A stretch of 64,000 bases of DNA from Sporisorium sorghi (GCA_023212695.1 JALCCG010000031.1:57307-121306), one strand, 5' to 3'. Counted from the first letter of the stretch, positions 47,942-56,321 are shown. Program-made: numbers and translations. The notes: generated by a model not told the origin, from the sequence alone.

Positions 47942-47970
47942 TGAACCGCCCTGAAAGACTATGATATACT
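47942..47970 (+). promoter_or_regulatory. Promoter of spo0B-obg
   Basis: TGAACC (47942-47947), 17-base spacer, TGATATACT extended -10 with TATACT at 47965-47970. Confidence 0.5.
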
Positions 47971-48018
47971 GGGATTTGGTGAATGTAACCAATTGCTGTT
48001 GAAAGACGAGGAGAAGCG

Positions 48019-48759
48019 ATGAAATCCTGGAAATGGATAGCGGCTGGGGCGGGGTTAACCTCAGTAATACCGGTAGCATGGATGGTATGGAAACCCACAT
48101 GGGCGGCAGGAGCAGTATTGACGGCTTGGGCTGTGGCTGCTGCAGTCTGCGGGGCATGGCTTGTTCGTAAATCAGAGGAACGCAGACAGCAGGCCATCAT
48201 TCAGAATGTAGAGCAAACGGCGATTCAGATGCTGAATCACCATCGTCATGATTGGATGAATGAGCTTCAAATTTTGTACGGCTACATTCAACTGGGGAAG
48301 CATGATAAATCAGTGCGTTCTGTGGAAAGAATAAAGGAACGGATGGCTACAGAGAGTCGAATCTCTAAGCTGGGCATTCCTTCACTGGTTTTTTACTTAC
48401 ATTCATACCGTACGTACAGCAACAATCTGCAATTGGACGTTGAAGTTGTGGACCAGGTGCAGCTGGAAGACAAAGTATCGCCACAAACGGCAGAGTCTTT
48501 TACCCACGCGATCATTCAAACGGTGAGAGCCTTCCAATTGAGCGGCAAAGCGTCATGGGGAGAATCTCGGCAGTTAACATTAACATTTATGCAGCAGGAG
48601 CAAGAGCTGATTGTGTGGGCTCAGGGAGAGGGATTCTTCGGAGAACCGGACAGCTTGAAGCTTCAGATTGAACAATCCGTAAAAGGCGAAGGCATTCGGG
48701 TGGAACAGATGGAGCCGGGGGAAACCTCGTATCGCTTGTATCTGCCGTTTGTGACTTGA
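48019..48759 (+). CDS. spo0B: Spo0B-like phosphotransferase with membrane anchor
   Basis: 246 aa. The N-terminal ~50 residues hold two hydrophobic helices ([43 protein letters not shown]). A Spo0B helical-hairpin domain follows, with the phosphoacceptor His in [23 protein letters not shown] degenerate ATPase-like C-terminal domain completes it. In B. subtilis Spo0B is cytosolic and shorter, and relays phosphate from Spo0F to Spo0A. The position before obg is conserved. Which of the clustered histidines is used cannot be read from sequence alone; HD before WMN fits best. Confidence 0.85.
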   Translation: MKSWKWIAAGAGLTSVIPVAWMVWKPTWAAGAVLTAWAVAAAVCGAWLVRKSEERRQQAIIQNVEQTAIQMLNHHRHDWMNELQILYGYIQLGKHDKSVRSVERIKERMATESRISKLGIPSLVFYLHSYRTYSNNLQLDVEVVDQVQLEDKVSPQTAESFTHAIIQTVRAFQLSGKASWGESRQLTLTFMQQEQELIVWAQGEGFFGEPDSLKLQIEQSVKGEGIRVEQMEPGETSYRLYLPFVT

Positions 48760-48772
48760 GGAAGGTGATTTC

Positions 48773-50083
48773 ATGTTTGTAGATAAGGCAAAAGTATATG
48801 TAAAAGGTGGAGACGGCGGCGATGGGCTCATCGCATTCCGTCGTGAGAAATACGTTCCTGAAGGCGGACCTGCCGGCGGCGACGGCGGCAAGGGCGGCGA
48901 CGTGATTTTCCGGGTGGATGAAGGACTTCGCACGCTGATGGATTTCCGTTACCAGAAGCATTTCAAGGCCAAGCGCGGGGAAAAGGGTCGGAATAAAAGT
49001 CAGCATGGTGCCAACGCGGACAGCACGATTGTTCGTATTCCGCCAGGTACCATCTTGACAGATGACGATACCGGCGAAGTGATTGGCGATCTGACCAGGC
49101 ATGGTCAGCAGGTGGTTGTTGCCAGAGGAGGCCGTGGTGGCCGCGGGAACATTCGTTTTGCCACACCGAACAATCCGGCCCCTGAACTTGCAGAGAACGG
49201 TGAGGAAGGCGAAGAACGCTTTGTAACCATGGAACTTAAGGTTATGGCAGATGTAGGTCTCGTTGGATTTCCAAGCGTAGGCAAATCAACCCTGTTATCC
49301 GTTGTGTCTGCGGCACAGCCGAAGATTGGCGCTTACCATTTTACGACGATAACTCCGAATTTGGGTATGGTTGACGTTGGAGACGGGCGCAATTTTGTCA
49401 TGGCTGATCTGCCTGGTCTGATTGAGGGTGCACATGAAGGCGTAGGATTGGGGCATGAATTCCTACGTCATGTGGAGAGAACTCGTGTCATTATCCATGT
49501 TGTGGATATGGCAGGCACAGAGGGTAGAGATCCGTTTGAAGATTGGGAAAAAATCAATGATGAGATCAGACTGTACAATCCGCTCCTGATTGAGCGCCCG
49601 CAAATCGTGGCTGCCAATAAAATGGACATGCCTGAGGCAGAGGAGTATCTAGCTGCCTTTAAGGAGAAGATTAAGGAAATCCGTCCTGACATCGAGATTA
49701 TGCCGATCTCCTCCCTAACGCGTCAGGGCATCCAGGAACTTCTGTATCGCACGATCGATGTGCTTGAGAGCATTCCGGATGAGCCGACGGTCGAAGAGGT
49801 AACCGAGGTTTCCGAACGTAAGGTTTATAAATTCAAAGCGCAAAACGACAATTCCTTTACGGTTACCAGGGATAATGAAATGTATGTGGTCCATAGTGAG
49901 CGAATTGAACGGATGCTGAAGCGGATGCAGATGAATTCGCATGATGCGATCCTGAAACTCGCCAGAACGATGCGTCATATGGGTATCGATGAAGAGCTTC
50001 GTAAGCGTGGTGCGACTGAGGGGACCATTGTAAGAATCGGCGATTTCGAATTCGAATTTGTTGAAGGAAGCAGCTACTATTGA
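48773..50083 (+). CDS. obg: Obg-family GTPase
   Basis: 436 aa. N-terminal glycine-rich Obg domain ([35 protein letters not shown]), GTPase with G1 [10 protein letters not shown]3 DLPGLIEGA and G4 NKMD, then a C-terminal OCT domain ([20 protein letters not shown]). Essential in ribosome assembly, and linked to sporulation onset in B. subtilis. It begins 14 bases after spo0B. A terminator follows, so the six-gene membrane cluster downstream is separate. Confidence 0.98.
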   Translation: MFVDKAKVYVKGGDGGDGLIAFRREKYVPEGGPAGGDGGKGGDVIFRVDEGLRTLMDFRYQKHFKAKRGEKGRNKSQHGANADSTIVRIPPGTILTDDDTGEVIGDLTRHGQQVVVARGGRGGRGNIRFATPNNPAPELAENGEEGEERFVTMELKVMADVGLVGFPSVGKSTLLSVVSAAQPKIGAYHFTTITPNLGMVDVGDGRNFVMADLPGLIEGAHEGVGLGHEFLRHVERTRVIIHVVDMAGTEGRDPFEDWEKINDEIRLYNPLLIERPQIVAANKMDMPEAEEYLAAFKEKIKEIRPDIEIMPISSLTRQGIQELLYRTIDVLESIPDEPTVEEVTEVSERKVYKFKAQNDNSFTVTRDNEMYVVHSERIERMLKRMQMNSHDAILKLARTMRHMGIDEELRKRGATEGTIVRIGDFEFEFVEGSSYY

Positions 50084-50114
50084 TCAGCACCCCATAAACA
50101 TATATTCAAGGAAG

Positions 50115-50152
50115 CGGCCAAGTCTGTTTAACAGCAGACTTGGCCGTTTTTT
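50115..50152 (+). terminator. Rho-independent terminator of spo0B-obg
   Basis: CGGCCAAGTCTG (50115-50126) and CAGACTTGGCCG (50135-50146), then T6. The following ~210 bases to the next gene carry a TACAAT -10 candidate (50288-50293) with a TTGCAT 21 bases upstream. Confidence 0.92.
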
Positions 50153-50364
50153 CATGAATGGAATCACATCCGTCTACATCGTTATCTCCAAAGTATGCCA
50201 AACGCTGTTCATCGTATTGTTAGAGGCTCATAGCTTGTCTTTTTTTCGACTTTCCAAATTTTGCATCCATTTATCGGATAAATCGTATACAATAGTAGTA
50301 CATTAGTACCTATTTCCATAGATCCATCAGATGGAACGAACCGTGCAAAAAGGAGAGTAGAACT

Positions 50365-51696
50365 ATGGCAATCATTGAAGTTGTAAAATACGAAGGACCC
50401 CCCGATGTGTTTGCTTGGCGTTATCCGAACCAGGAGTTAGGCACGTGGACCCAGCTTATCGTTCATGAGACGCAGGAGGCTATTCTGTATAAGGGCGGTC
50501 AGGCATTGGACTCCTTTTCTGCTGGACGACATACGCTGAGTACAGCGAATATACCGATACTATCTAATATTATCAACCTTCCATTCGGCGGAAAGTCTCC
50601 GTTTACGGCGGAAGTCTGGTTTGTTAATAAACTTCGCTCACTGGATGTGAAATGGGGGACCAGTTCGCCAATCCAGCTGCAGGATCCGAAGTATAACATT
50701 ATTGTATCGCTTCGAGCTTTTGGCCAATTCGGTGTTCAGATCAGCGAACCGCGAAAGTTTCTGGCAACGATGGTTGGTACCCTTCCAACCTTTGATCAGA
50801 GCACACTTGTCAAATACTATCGTGGCGTACTGATGTCCAATATTACAGAGATCATATCCTCATATATTGTTCATAAAAAAATTAGCGTCGTAGAAATCAA
50901 TGCTTACATAGCGGAAATATCGAAGCACATCATGGAAGCAATTGCTGTTTCATTTGAAGAAATGGGAATCACCCTGCTTAATTTCTATGTGGATTCCATC
51001 AATATCCCCGAGAATGACCCCGCTGCGATTCGAATCAAGGAAGCGTTGGCAAAAAAAGCGGAAATGGACATCATCGGATATACCTACCATCAGGAAAGGA
51101 CTTTTAATACGCTGGAGGGTGCGGCAAAGAATCCCGGCAGCCCGGCAGCTGTTATGGGGACTGGACTGGGTATGGGGCTTGGCATGGTTGGCCCGATGTA
51201 TGAGACCGTGGGCCAGATGTTTGAAAGTTCAAGAGTTCGGGAGAAAAAAGATATACAAGTGATACAGAAGGCATGTGCCAAGTGTGGAACATTGAATGGG
51301 GAAGAATCTCGATTCTGTTCGGGATGCGGTCAGTCCATTCTCACGAAGCCGGAGGAACAAACGGTAAAAACCATCCCGTGCAGTGACTGCGGTCAGCCTC
51401 TGCCTCCGAATGCCAAGTTCTGTCTTCACTGTGGAGATCCGTATCACGCTTGCCCTAAGTGCGGTCATGACCACCCGGCAGGTGCTGTAAAATGTCCGGA
51501 TTGCGGTGCACCCCTCCCTATGCCTTGCAGAGAATGCGGTGAATTAGTGGATGCGGAAGCAAAATTTTGTCCTAGCTGCGGGTCAAGCCAAGTGCTTGCA
51601 TGCCCAGGCTGTAATCATGAGATTAAACCGGGACAAAAGTTCTGCATGGAGTGCGGCCATAAATTGACGTGGAATGAAAGCGAGGGAAGAGAGTGA
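50365..51696 (+). CDS. SPFH-domain protein with five C-terminal zinc ribbons (YdjI-like)
   Basis: 443 aa. Residues ~1-250 form an SPFH/virion-core-like domain (AIIEVVKYEGPPDVFAWRY; HETQEAILYKGGQALDSF; SLRAFGQFGVQI). A glycine-rich linker (GTGLGMGLGMVGPM, ~265-278) follows. Then come five tandem zinc ribbons, each Cx2C-x10-Cx2C: Cys304/307/318/321, 339/342/353/356, 363/366/377/380, 388/391/402/405 and 413/416/427/430. B. subtilis YdjI, in the phage-shock-like ydjFGHI operon, is the nearest named relative I can suggest. ATG at 50365 with AAAGGAGAG. The next gene's GTG overlaps its stop. No pspA is seen in the window. Confidence 0.85.
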   Translation: MAIIEVVKYEGPPDVFAWRYPNQELGTWTQLIVHETQEAILYKGGQALDSFSAGRHTLSTANIPILSNIINLPFGGKSPFTAEVWFVNKLRSLDVKWGTSSPIQLQDPKYNIIVSLRAFGQFGVQISEPRKFLATMVGTLPTFDQSTLVKYYRGVLMSNITEIISSYIVHKKISVVEINAYIAEISKHIMEAIAVSFEEMGITLLNFYVDSINIPENDPAAIRIKEALAKKAEMDIIGYTYHQERTFNTLEGAAKNPGSPAAVMGTGLGMGLGMVGPMYETVGQMFESSRVREKKDIQVIQKACAKCGTLNGEESRFCSGCGQSILTKPEEQTVKTIPCSDCGQPLPPNAKFCLHCGDPYHACPKCGHDHPAGAVKCPDCGAPLPMPCRECGELVDAEAKFCPSCGSSQVLACPGCNHEIKPGQKFCMECGHKLTWNESEGRE

Positions 51697-52451
51697 GTAC
51701 AAGAACCACGAGTCGAAACCAGTTATGGCTGGCTGCCGTTGTGCTTCCGATTGTAACCATCTTCCTGTTCGGATTTACCGGTGGGATGGTTCAGTTGAAT
51801 TCCTGGATATCGGGTATAGCCCTTGGATGCGCCGAAGCGGCCATTCTCATATTTATTGGATTCCTTATCCATCGACGTAAGGCGGCTTCCGCAGCAGTTC
51901 CGTTTTTTATTGCTTCAGGAGCTATTATTGGCATTTATGCCGTCTCCGTTTTGTTGGAGGTTATTTTACTGGGATATTTATTTAAGCTGCCTGTATCTTC
52001 GTACATGATGATTCATCTCATCACTTTATTGGTGTTCTTTGTTGTTCTGGGGCTGGTAGCCCTGGTTGGGAAATATGCAGGTACTCATGAACAGAGGGAA
52101 ACCGATCATCTCGCGGTGAAGCGAGAGATTGTGGATTGGATTGGCTCTATTCGCAGGAAGCTTAGCCAAATGCCAGTTGAGAATATTCAAGCATTAGACC
52201 GCCAGGTAGCCGAGCTCGAGGAAACGCTTCGCTACAGCGATCCCATCACACACTCCTCTTTAGTTGAAGTGGAGCATCTAATCCAGCAGAAAATTGCGAT
52301 GCTGGAGGATCAAGTTGCGCTGATCGGTGGATCCCAGAAGGAACAACATCATGAACTGACAGAGCAGGCCGTTCATATCATCCGGGATATTCTCAGAACA
52401 GTACAGGACCGGAACACGGCACTTCTGAAAGCAAAAGCGGGATCAACATAA
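51693..52451 (+). CDS. Four-helix membrane protein with coiled-coil cytosolic tail
   Basis: 252 aa. Four hydrophobic helices in the first ~125 residues (WLAAVVLPIVTIFLFGF; SGIALGCAEAAILIFIGFLI; VPFFIASGAIIGIYAVSVLL; MMIHLITLLVFFVVLGLVALVG). A cytosolic helical tail (~130-250, EIVDWIGSIRRKLSQM; QALDRQVAELEETL; LIQQKIAMLEDQVALIGG) looks coiled-coil. The GTG start overlaps the SPFH stop by 4 bases, so the two are translationally coupled. Size and operon context resemble YdjH of the B. subtilis ydjFGHI operon; I cannot verify homology. Function unknown. Confidence 0.75.
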   Translation: MSTRTTSRNQLWLAAVVLPIVTIFLFGFTGGMVQLNSWISGIALGCAEAAILIFIGFLIHRRKAASAAVPFFIASGAIIGIYAVSVLLEVILLGYLFKLPVSSYMMIHLITLLVFFVVLGLVALVGKYAGTHEQRETDHLAVKREIVDWIGSIRRKLSQMPVENIQALDRQVAELEETLRYSDPITHSSLVEVEHLIQQKIAMLEDQVALIGGSQKEQHHELTEQAVHIIRDILRTVQDRNTALLKAKAGST

Positions 52452-52475
52452 AGCAGATGGCTGAGGGGAGAGCGT

Positions 52476-53231
52476 ATGGGGGGTTCATTGAAGCAGAAGC
52501 TTTTTAAATCCAGACTCACGAAAATAGATTATTTCATTATCGTGCTGGCGGCTATATTTTTTCCGTTAGCTATTGTGCTCGCGGCCATTCGGGTGCTCGT
52601 CACCCAGCGTCATAACAGCTGTAAAGGAAGGAACAACAGACTCTTTGGGTGGGTGCTGGTTCTCACATTTGGAGTCATGGAATTCCTTATAATGATAGGC
52701 ACGATGGATGATAACGATGTTGATGGCCTCGTCTCTTCCACGATCGTGCTTGGCATTGTCATACTAATTCCAGCTATCATCATGTTTATGATTGCTAACC
52801 GAGAAGATAAGAAATTCAGCAGCCTCCTGCAAGTTTATTCGAATGCCATCATGCGAAAAAGGCTGGTTCATATTGGGCAGATCGCTCAGGATGCCAGGGT
52901 GACGCCAGCACATGCTGCCCGGGATATAACGTTTATGTTTGAAGAGCGTATGCTTCCCTATGGGAAGATTGATAATGGGATGGTGAGCATTCCTTCATTG
53001 CTCAACAAGTCCGAATCCCCTACCCAGGGGGAGTTTGTTTCACGCAGCGGGCAGAGAGTGCAGTATACACTGGGCAATGATGCAGCGGAATCTGTAAATT
53101 TCGAGCGAACCGAAACTCAGGTGGGTAGCGTACCAAAGTCGGTGGAATGTCCTGGCTGCGGGGCAAGGACGGTCGTGACGCAGCTTGAGAAAAAAGAATG
53201 CGAGTATTGCGGTACGATGATTGTTGCTTAA
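52476..53231 (+). CDS. Membrane / winged-helix-like / zinc-ribbon protein, paralogue 1
   Basis: 251 aa, first of four tandem paralogues. Layout: transmembrane helices at the N-terminus (FIIVLAAIFFPLAIVLAAI; GWVLVLTFGVMEFLIMIG; IVLGIVILIPAIIMFMI). A helical/winged-helix-like stretch follows (LVHIGQIAQDARVTPAHAARDITFMFEERMLPYGKID). The C-terminal zinc ribbon is CPGC-x14-CEYC. The loop between helices 1 and 2 is basic (RHNSCKGRNNR), which with the cytosolic C-terminus predicts N-out topology. Base composition is like the host, unlike paralogues 2-4. Start ATG after GGGGAGAG. Confidence 0.8.
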   Translation: MGGSLKQKLFKSRLTKIDYFIIVLAAIFFPLAIVLAAIRVLVTQRHNSCKGRNNRLFGWVLVLTFGVMEFLIMIGTMDDNDVDGLVSSTIVLGIVILIPAIIMFMIANREDKKFSSLLQVYSNAIMRKRLVHIGQIAQDARVTPAHAARDITFMFEERMLPYGKIDNGMVSIPSLLNKSESPTQGEFVSRSGQRVQYTLGNDAAESVNFERTETQVGSVPKSVECPGCGARTVVTQLEKKECEYCGTMIVA

Positions 53232-53283
53232 GGAGTTAATCTAATAAGAATAATAGCCACATGATAGTCAAGGAGAACAAGGA

Positions 53284-54078
53284 ATGAATAATCAAACAAG
53301 TGTTTACCGACCTACATTCACTAAAGTTGATTTTTTTATAATATTTGGGACCGCTGTATTTCCACCAGTGTTTTTAGCTGTGGGTTTACTTCAAGTGGTT
53401 GCTTCTCATCGATTTTCATATCGGAAGGGTTCTAATTACAGTCTTTTATCCACTCTAGTAGTCATGACTTTTTTATGGATATTCATCTACGCTTATTTTG
53501 TGTCGTTCGCTGGATTGGAATCATCCATAAGGACAAAGGAAACCCAATCCCTTATGCTAATAGTCGCCATGTTTTGTCTGCCTCTTATTGTTGCTTTTCA
53601 AGTGATGAGTATGCGAGCTAACACGTATTTTAAGGGACTTGAAACAAGCTACAAAGAATTGCTCCTAAATCAGGATCACGATGAGATTGCGGAGATTGCG
53701 AGGCAGGTTAATCGTAAACCTGAGCAAGCGACTCAGGACATCATGTTTTTAATGCAAGAGAACACACTTCCTTCGGGGACTATTGAGGATGGGATTATCT
53801 ACTGGGATGGAGAAAACGACGAGGAAGAACAAGAACAAGAACAAGAACAAGAACAAGAAGATGATGAAAGTAACAATGATGAAGATACGTTAGAAGTTGA
53901 GACAGATTCCTCTCAAAAGGCAGAGCAAGAGGCTGCTGCAGAAAGCTCCTTAATTCGAAGCATTCCTAGCAAACTGCCTAAGTCAACACAATGTGTGGGG
54001 TGTGGTTCAAAAGTGATTTTGCAACCAGAGGAGTCTAAAGAGTGTGAGTATTGTGGCAGTTGGTTGAATTACATGTAA
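53284..54078 (+). CDS. Membrane / winged-helix-like / zinc-ribbon protein, paralogue 2
   Basis: 264 aa. Same architecture as the preceding gene: three membrane helices with the loop HRFSYRKGSNYSL, winged-helix-like IAEIARQVNRKPEQATQDIMFLMQENTLPSGTIEDG, then a zinc ribbon CVGC-x14-CEYC. It is distinguished by an acidic low-complexity insert (residues ~179-215, E/Q/D-rich) between the helical and zinc parts, encoded partly by five GAACAA hexamers. Visibly AT-richer than paralogue 1. ATG at 53284 with AAGGAGAAC upstream. Confidence 0.8.
   Translation: MNNQTSVYRPTFTKVDFFIIFGTAVFPPVFLAVGLLQVVASHRFSYRKGSNYSLLSTLVVMTFLWIFIYAYFVSFAGLESSIRTKETQSLMLIVAMFCLPLIVAFQVMSMRANTYFKGLETSYKELLLNQDHDEIAEIARQVNRKPEQATQDIMFLMQENTLPSGTIEDGIIYWDGENDEEEQEQEQEQEQEDDESNNDEDTLEVETDSSQKAEQEAAAESSLIRSIPSKLPKSTQCVGCGSKVILQPEESKECEYCGSWLNYM
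53827..53856 (+). repeat. Five GAACAA hexanucleotide repeats
   Basis: (GAACAA)x5 inside paralogue 2, encoding Glu-Gln repeats. Hexamers keep the frame, so changes in copy number would vary linker length without breaking the gene. Confidence 0.9.
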
Positions 54079-54099
54079 TCCACGGAAGGAGGTTTAGTA

Positions 54100-54831
54100 T
54101 TGGCTATACAAACAAAGGATCAAAAACATGACAAGTATGAGCCACGACCAGAGGCATTGGATCATGTTTTGATAACTGGCAGTTTGCTTTTGCCTTATAT
54201 ATTGATTCCGCTAACCATCTGGAGGGCTGTCTCTAATCAACATCTCAATTATCGAAAAGGATTCACCTATAAATTAATTTCATTTCAATTACTGTTCAGT
54301 TTTGTTTCGTATCTTATTTATGGTTTTTTCTTTAACTCTATTTTTGCTTATATTGTAGGAGTATTTTTCATTAATTTTGTTTTGTTGGTTGTAGTTGCAG
54401 GGTTTCAGCTAAACCGAAATGAGCGGTACTCTAATATGGTTGAGCAATATAAACAGGTTATATTTATTCATAAAATTAATCATATAGAAGAGATTGCAGA
54501 ACAGATGAGGCAGAAGCCAATAAGTGTAGAGAAGGATTTAGAATATTTAATGGATAAAGGCCATTTTCCACGAGGTGCTATTGTGGATGGAGAGTTGATT
54601 TTTAAACGGAATGATGAGGTTGAGAATTTCTTGGATAAACAGGGCCAGTTCACTTCGATTATGGATTCAGTGAGTCCCCAACGGAGTATTCGCACCACAA
54701 ACACACTTGTTGACATGCAAGCAAATCCTCCGCAGCCTAAAACCGTGGAATGTTCTGGCTGTGGATCCAAAGTCATACTTAACAAGATGGATACCAAGGA
54801 ATGCGATTACTGCGGAATCGTACTTCATTAA
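54100..54831 (+). CDS. Membrane / winged-helix-like / zinc-ribbon protein, paralogue 3
   Basis: 243 aa. Three hydrophobic helices (HVLITGSLLLPYILIPLTIW; LISFQLLFSFVSYLIYGFFF; IFAYIVGVFFINFVLLVVVAGF), intracellular loop HLNYRKGFTYKL, winged-helix-like IEEIAEQMRQKPISVEKDLEYLMDKGHFPRGAIVDGEL, and zinc ribbon CSGC-x14-CDYC. TTG start at 54100 (GGAAGGAGG 7-8 bases before), 21 bases after the previous stop. The AT-richest of the four. Confidence 0.8.
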   Translation: MAIQTKDQKHDKYEPRPEALDHVLITGSLLLPYILIPLTIWRAVSNQHLNYRKGFTYKLISFQLLFSFVSYLIYGFFFNSIFAYIVGVFFINFVLLVVVAGFQLNRNERYSNMVEQYKQVIFIHKINHIEEIAEQMRQKPISVEKDLEYLMDKGHFPRGAIVDGELIFKRNDEVENFLDKQGQFTSIMDSVSPQRSIRTTNTLVDMQANPPQPKTVECSGCGSKVILNKMDTKECDYCGIVLH

Positions 54832-54865
54832 GGATGCTACCTCAAACACTTTGGAGGAGTGAGGA

Positions 54866-55591
54866 TTGAAAGTGAGTGAAAATCAACAGTACGAACCCCA
54901 ACCAACCGGTTGGGATGCTTTAATCTTATTAGGGAGTTTTATATTGTTTCCGGTCATTTTATTGCCGGTACTATGGAAATTTATCAGCTCAACTCATCTT
55001 AACTATAGGAAGGGTTATAGCTACTATCAATTAACCAATTGTCTTATCGGTGGTTACATCTTTATTGTAATGTATTACTTTTTTGTTCCATACAGTGAGT
55101 TCGAGCCTTCACAACGGGCTAATAAAGCTATGGGATTGGCTTTAGGGGTAGGTATTATTGGTATATTAATCGTTGCTGTCCTATATGGACTAAGATTAAG
55201 AGCAAACAAGAGATTTTATACACTCGCGAAAGAGTATGAATCTTTGGTATCAAACGGCCTCCACAGTATTGAAGACATTGCATTGCATGTTCATCAACCT
55301 CTATCCGCAGTACTGAAAGATTTGCAGTATTTACTCAATCACAAACTCTTTCCTAACGGCATTATAAAAGAGGGGAGGGTGCGGTTGAACGCCTATAACC
55401 AGCATTCGGATAAACCCGGCATGGAAAGTACTCATAATCTGGTCCATAATACAGATGAAACATCACTTGAAACAACGGTCTCATCGGGACCAAAAAGTCA
55501 TGAGTGCATCGGCTGCGGAAATAAAGTTATGTTAAATCCACTGGAATCTCTTCCATGTGAATATTGTGGTTTGCCCCTGACCTATACATAG
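54866..55591 (+). CDS. Membrane / winged-helix-like / zinc-ribbon protein, paralogue 4
   Basis: 241 aa. Helices ALILLGSFILFPVILLPVLW, LTNCLIGGYIFIVMYYFFV and AMGLALGVGIIGILIVAVLYG; loop HLNYRKGYSYYQL; winged-helix-like IEDIALHVHQPLSAVLKDLQYLLNHKLFPNGIIKEG; zinc ribbon CIGC-x14-CEYC. TTG start at 54866 after GGAGGAGTGAGG. It closes the cluster; a terminator follows within 20 bases. Confidence 0.8.
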   Translation: MKVSENQQYEPQPTGWDALILLGSFILFPVILLPVLWKFISSTHLNYRKGYSYYQLTNCLIGGYIFIVMYYFFVPYSEFEPSQRANKAMGLALGVGIIGILIVAVLYGLRLRANKRFYTLAKEYESLVSNGLHSIEDIALHVHQPLSAVLKDLQYLLNHKLFPNGIIKEGRVRLNAYNQHSDKPGMESTHNLVHNTDETSLETTVSSGPKSHECIGCGNKVMLNPLESLPCEYCGLPLTYT

Positions 55592-55606
55592 CTGGTAGAG
55601 AAATCG

Positions 55607-55636
55607 GCAGTCTTCGAGTACCGGAGGCTGCTTTTT
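55607..55636 (+). terminator. Rho-independent terminator of the SPFH/zinc-ribbon cluster
   Basis: GCAGTCTTCG (55607-55616) and CGGAGGCTGC (55622-55631) with G-T wobbles, then TTTTT. Confidence 0.8.
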
Positions 55637-55758
55637 CTTACGCTACATTTACAATTTTGACGTTAATTACGATGAGTTCCAATAGGAATTGCGATATAGT
55701 ATAGGCTATAGAGTTGACATGATAATATCGTAATCTCTAAAAAATGGACACTTATGTA

Positions 55759-55787
55759 TTGCCCTTACTTGGTATATCCAGTATAAT
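55759..55787 (+). promoter_or_regulatory. Promoter of pheB operon with flanking dyad
   Basis: TTGCCC (55759-55764), 17-base spacer, TATAAT (55782-55787). An inverted repeat TGGACA (55745-55750) and TGTCCA (55787-55792) brackets the promoter. Confidence 0.6.
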
Positions 55788-55829
55788 GTCCACTATACGA
55801 ATACAGTAGTCTTTGAGGAGAGGACGTTT

Positions 55830-56267
55830 GTGAAGGAACGCTACTATCTGGTCCGGGAAGACATCCTTCCCGAAGCTGTAGTTAAAACAATGCAAGTGAA
55901 AAAATTGCTGGCGTCGGGAGACGTTAGGACGGTTCATGAAGCCGTTGAGCAGGTTGGGCTTAGCCGGAGTGCTTTTTATAAGTACAAAGATGGCATTCAT
56001 CCAATCAATCAACTGGAACGTGATGAAATCGTAACGATTTCTATCGATATGGAACATCGCTCCGGGATGCTGTCCGAGGTGCTTGGGCTGGTTGCGGGTG
56101 AAGGCGGGAATGTGCTTACCATTCATCAGAGCATTCCGCTGCAAGGGATCGCAAATGTTGTGATTTCCGTTGAGGTTTCCCGGCTTAATGAGGAGCTGGA
56201 TGATCTGCTCGACGGTTTGAGGCGAATACCCGGGGTAAGAAGGGTCCAGATGATTGGGCAAGGGTAA
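55830..56267 (+). CDS. pheB: ACT-domain protein PheB
   Basis: 145 aa. Short helix-turn-helix-like N-terminus (VHEAVEQVGLSRSAFYKYKDGIHP) then an ACT domain (IVTISIDMEHRSGMLSEVLGLVAGEGGNVLTIHQSI). It matches the PheB/YszB group that in B. subtilis sits between obg and pheA. Probably a regulatory protein of aromatic or branched amino acid metabolism. GTG start at 55830 with GAGGAGAGG upstream. Confidence 0.9.
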   Translation: MKERYYLVREDILPEAVVKTMQVKKLLASGDVRTVHEAVEQVGLSRSAFYKYKDGIHPINQLERDEIVTISIDMEHRSGMLSEVLGLVAGEGGNVLTIHQSIPLQGIANVVISVEVSRLNEELDDLLDGLRRIPGVRRVQMIGQG

Positions 56268-56321
56268 GATATGACAAATAAATAGATATCTATGTGATGG
56301 GATACAGGAGGTAGTGTATTA

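Noticed and set aside
50365..55591. The SPFH/zinc-ribbon cluster as a prophage or transposon
   Set aside because: No integrase, transposase, terminal repeats or phage genes are visible, and normal operon terminators flank it; accessory origin is possible, but a mobile element is not supported.
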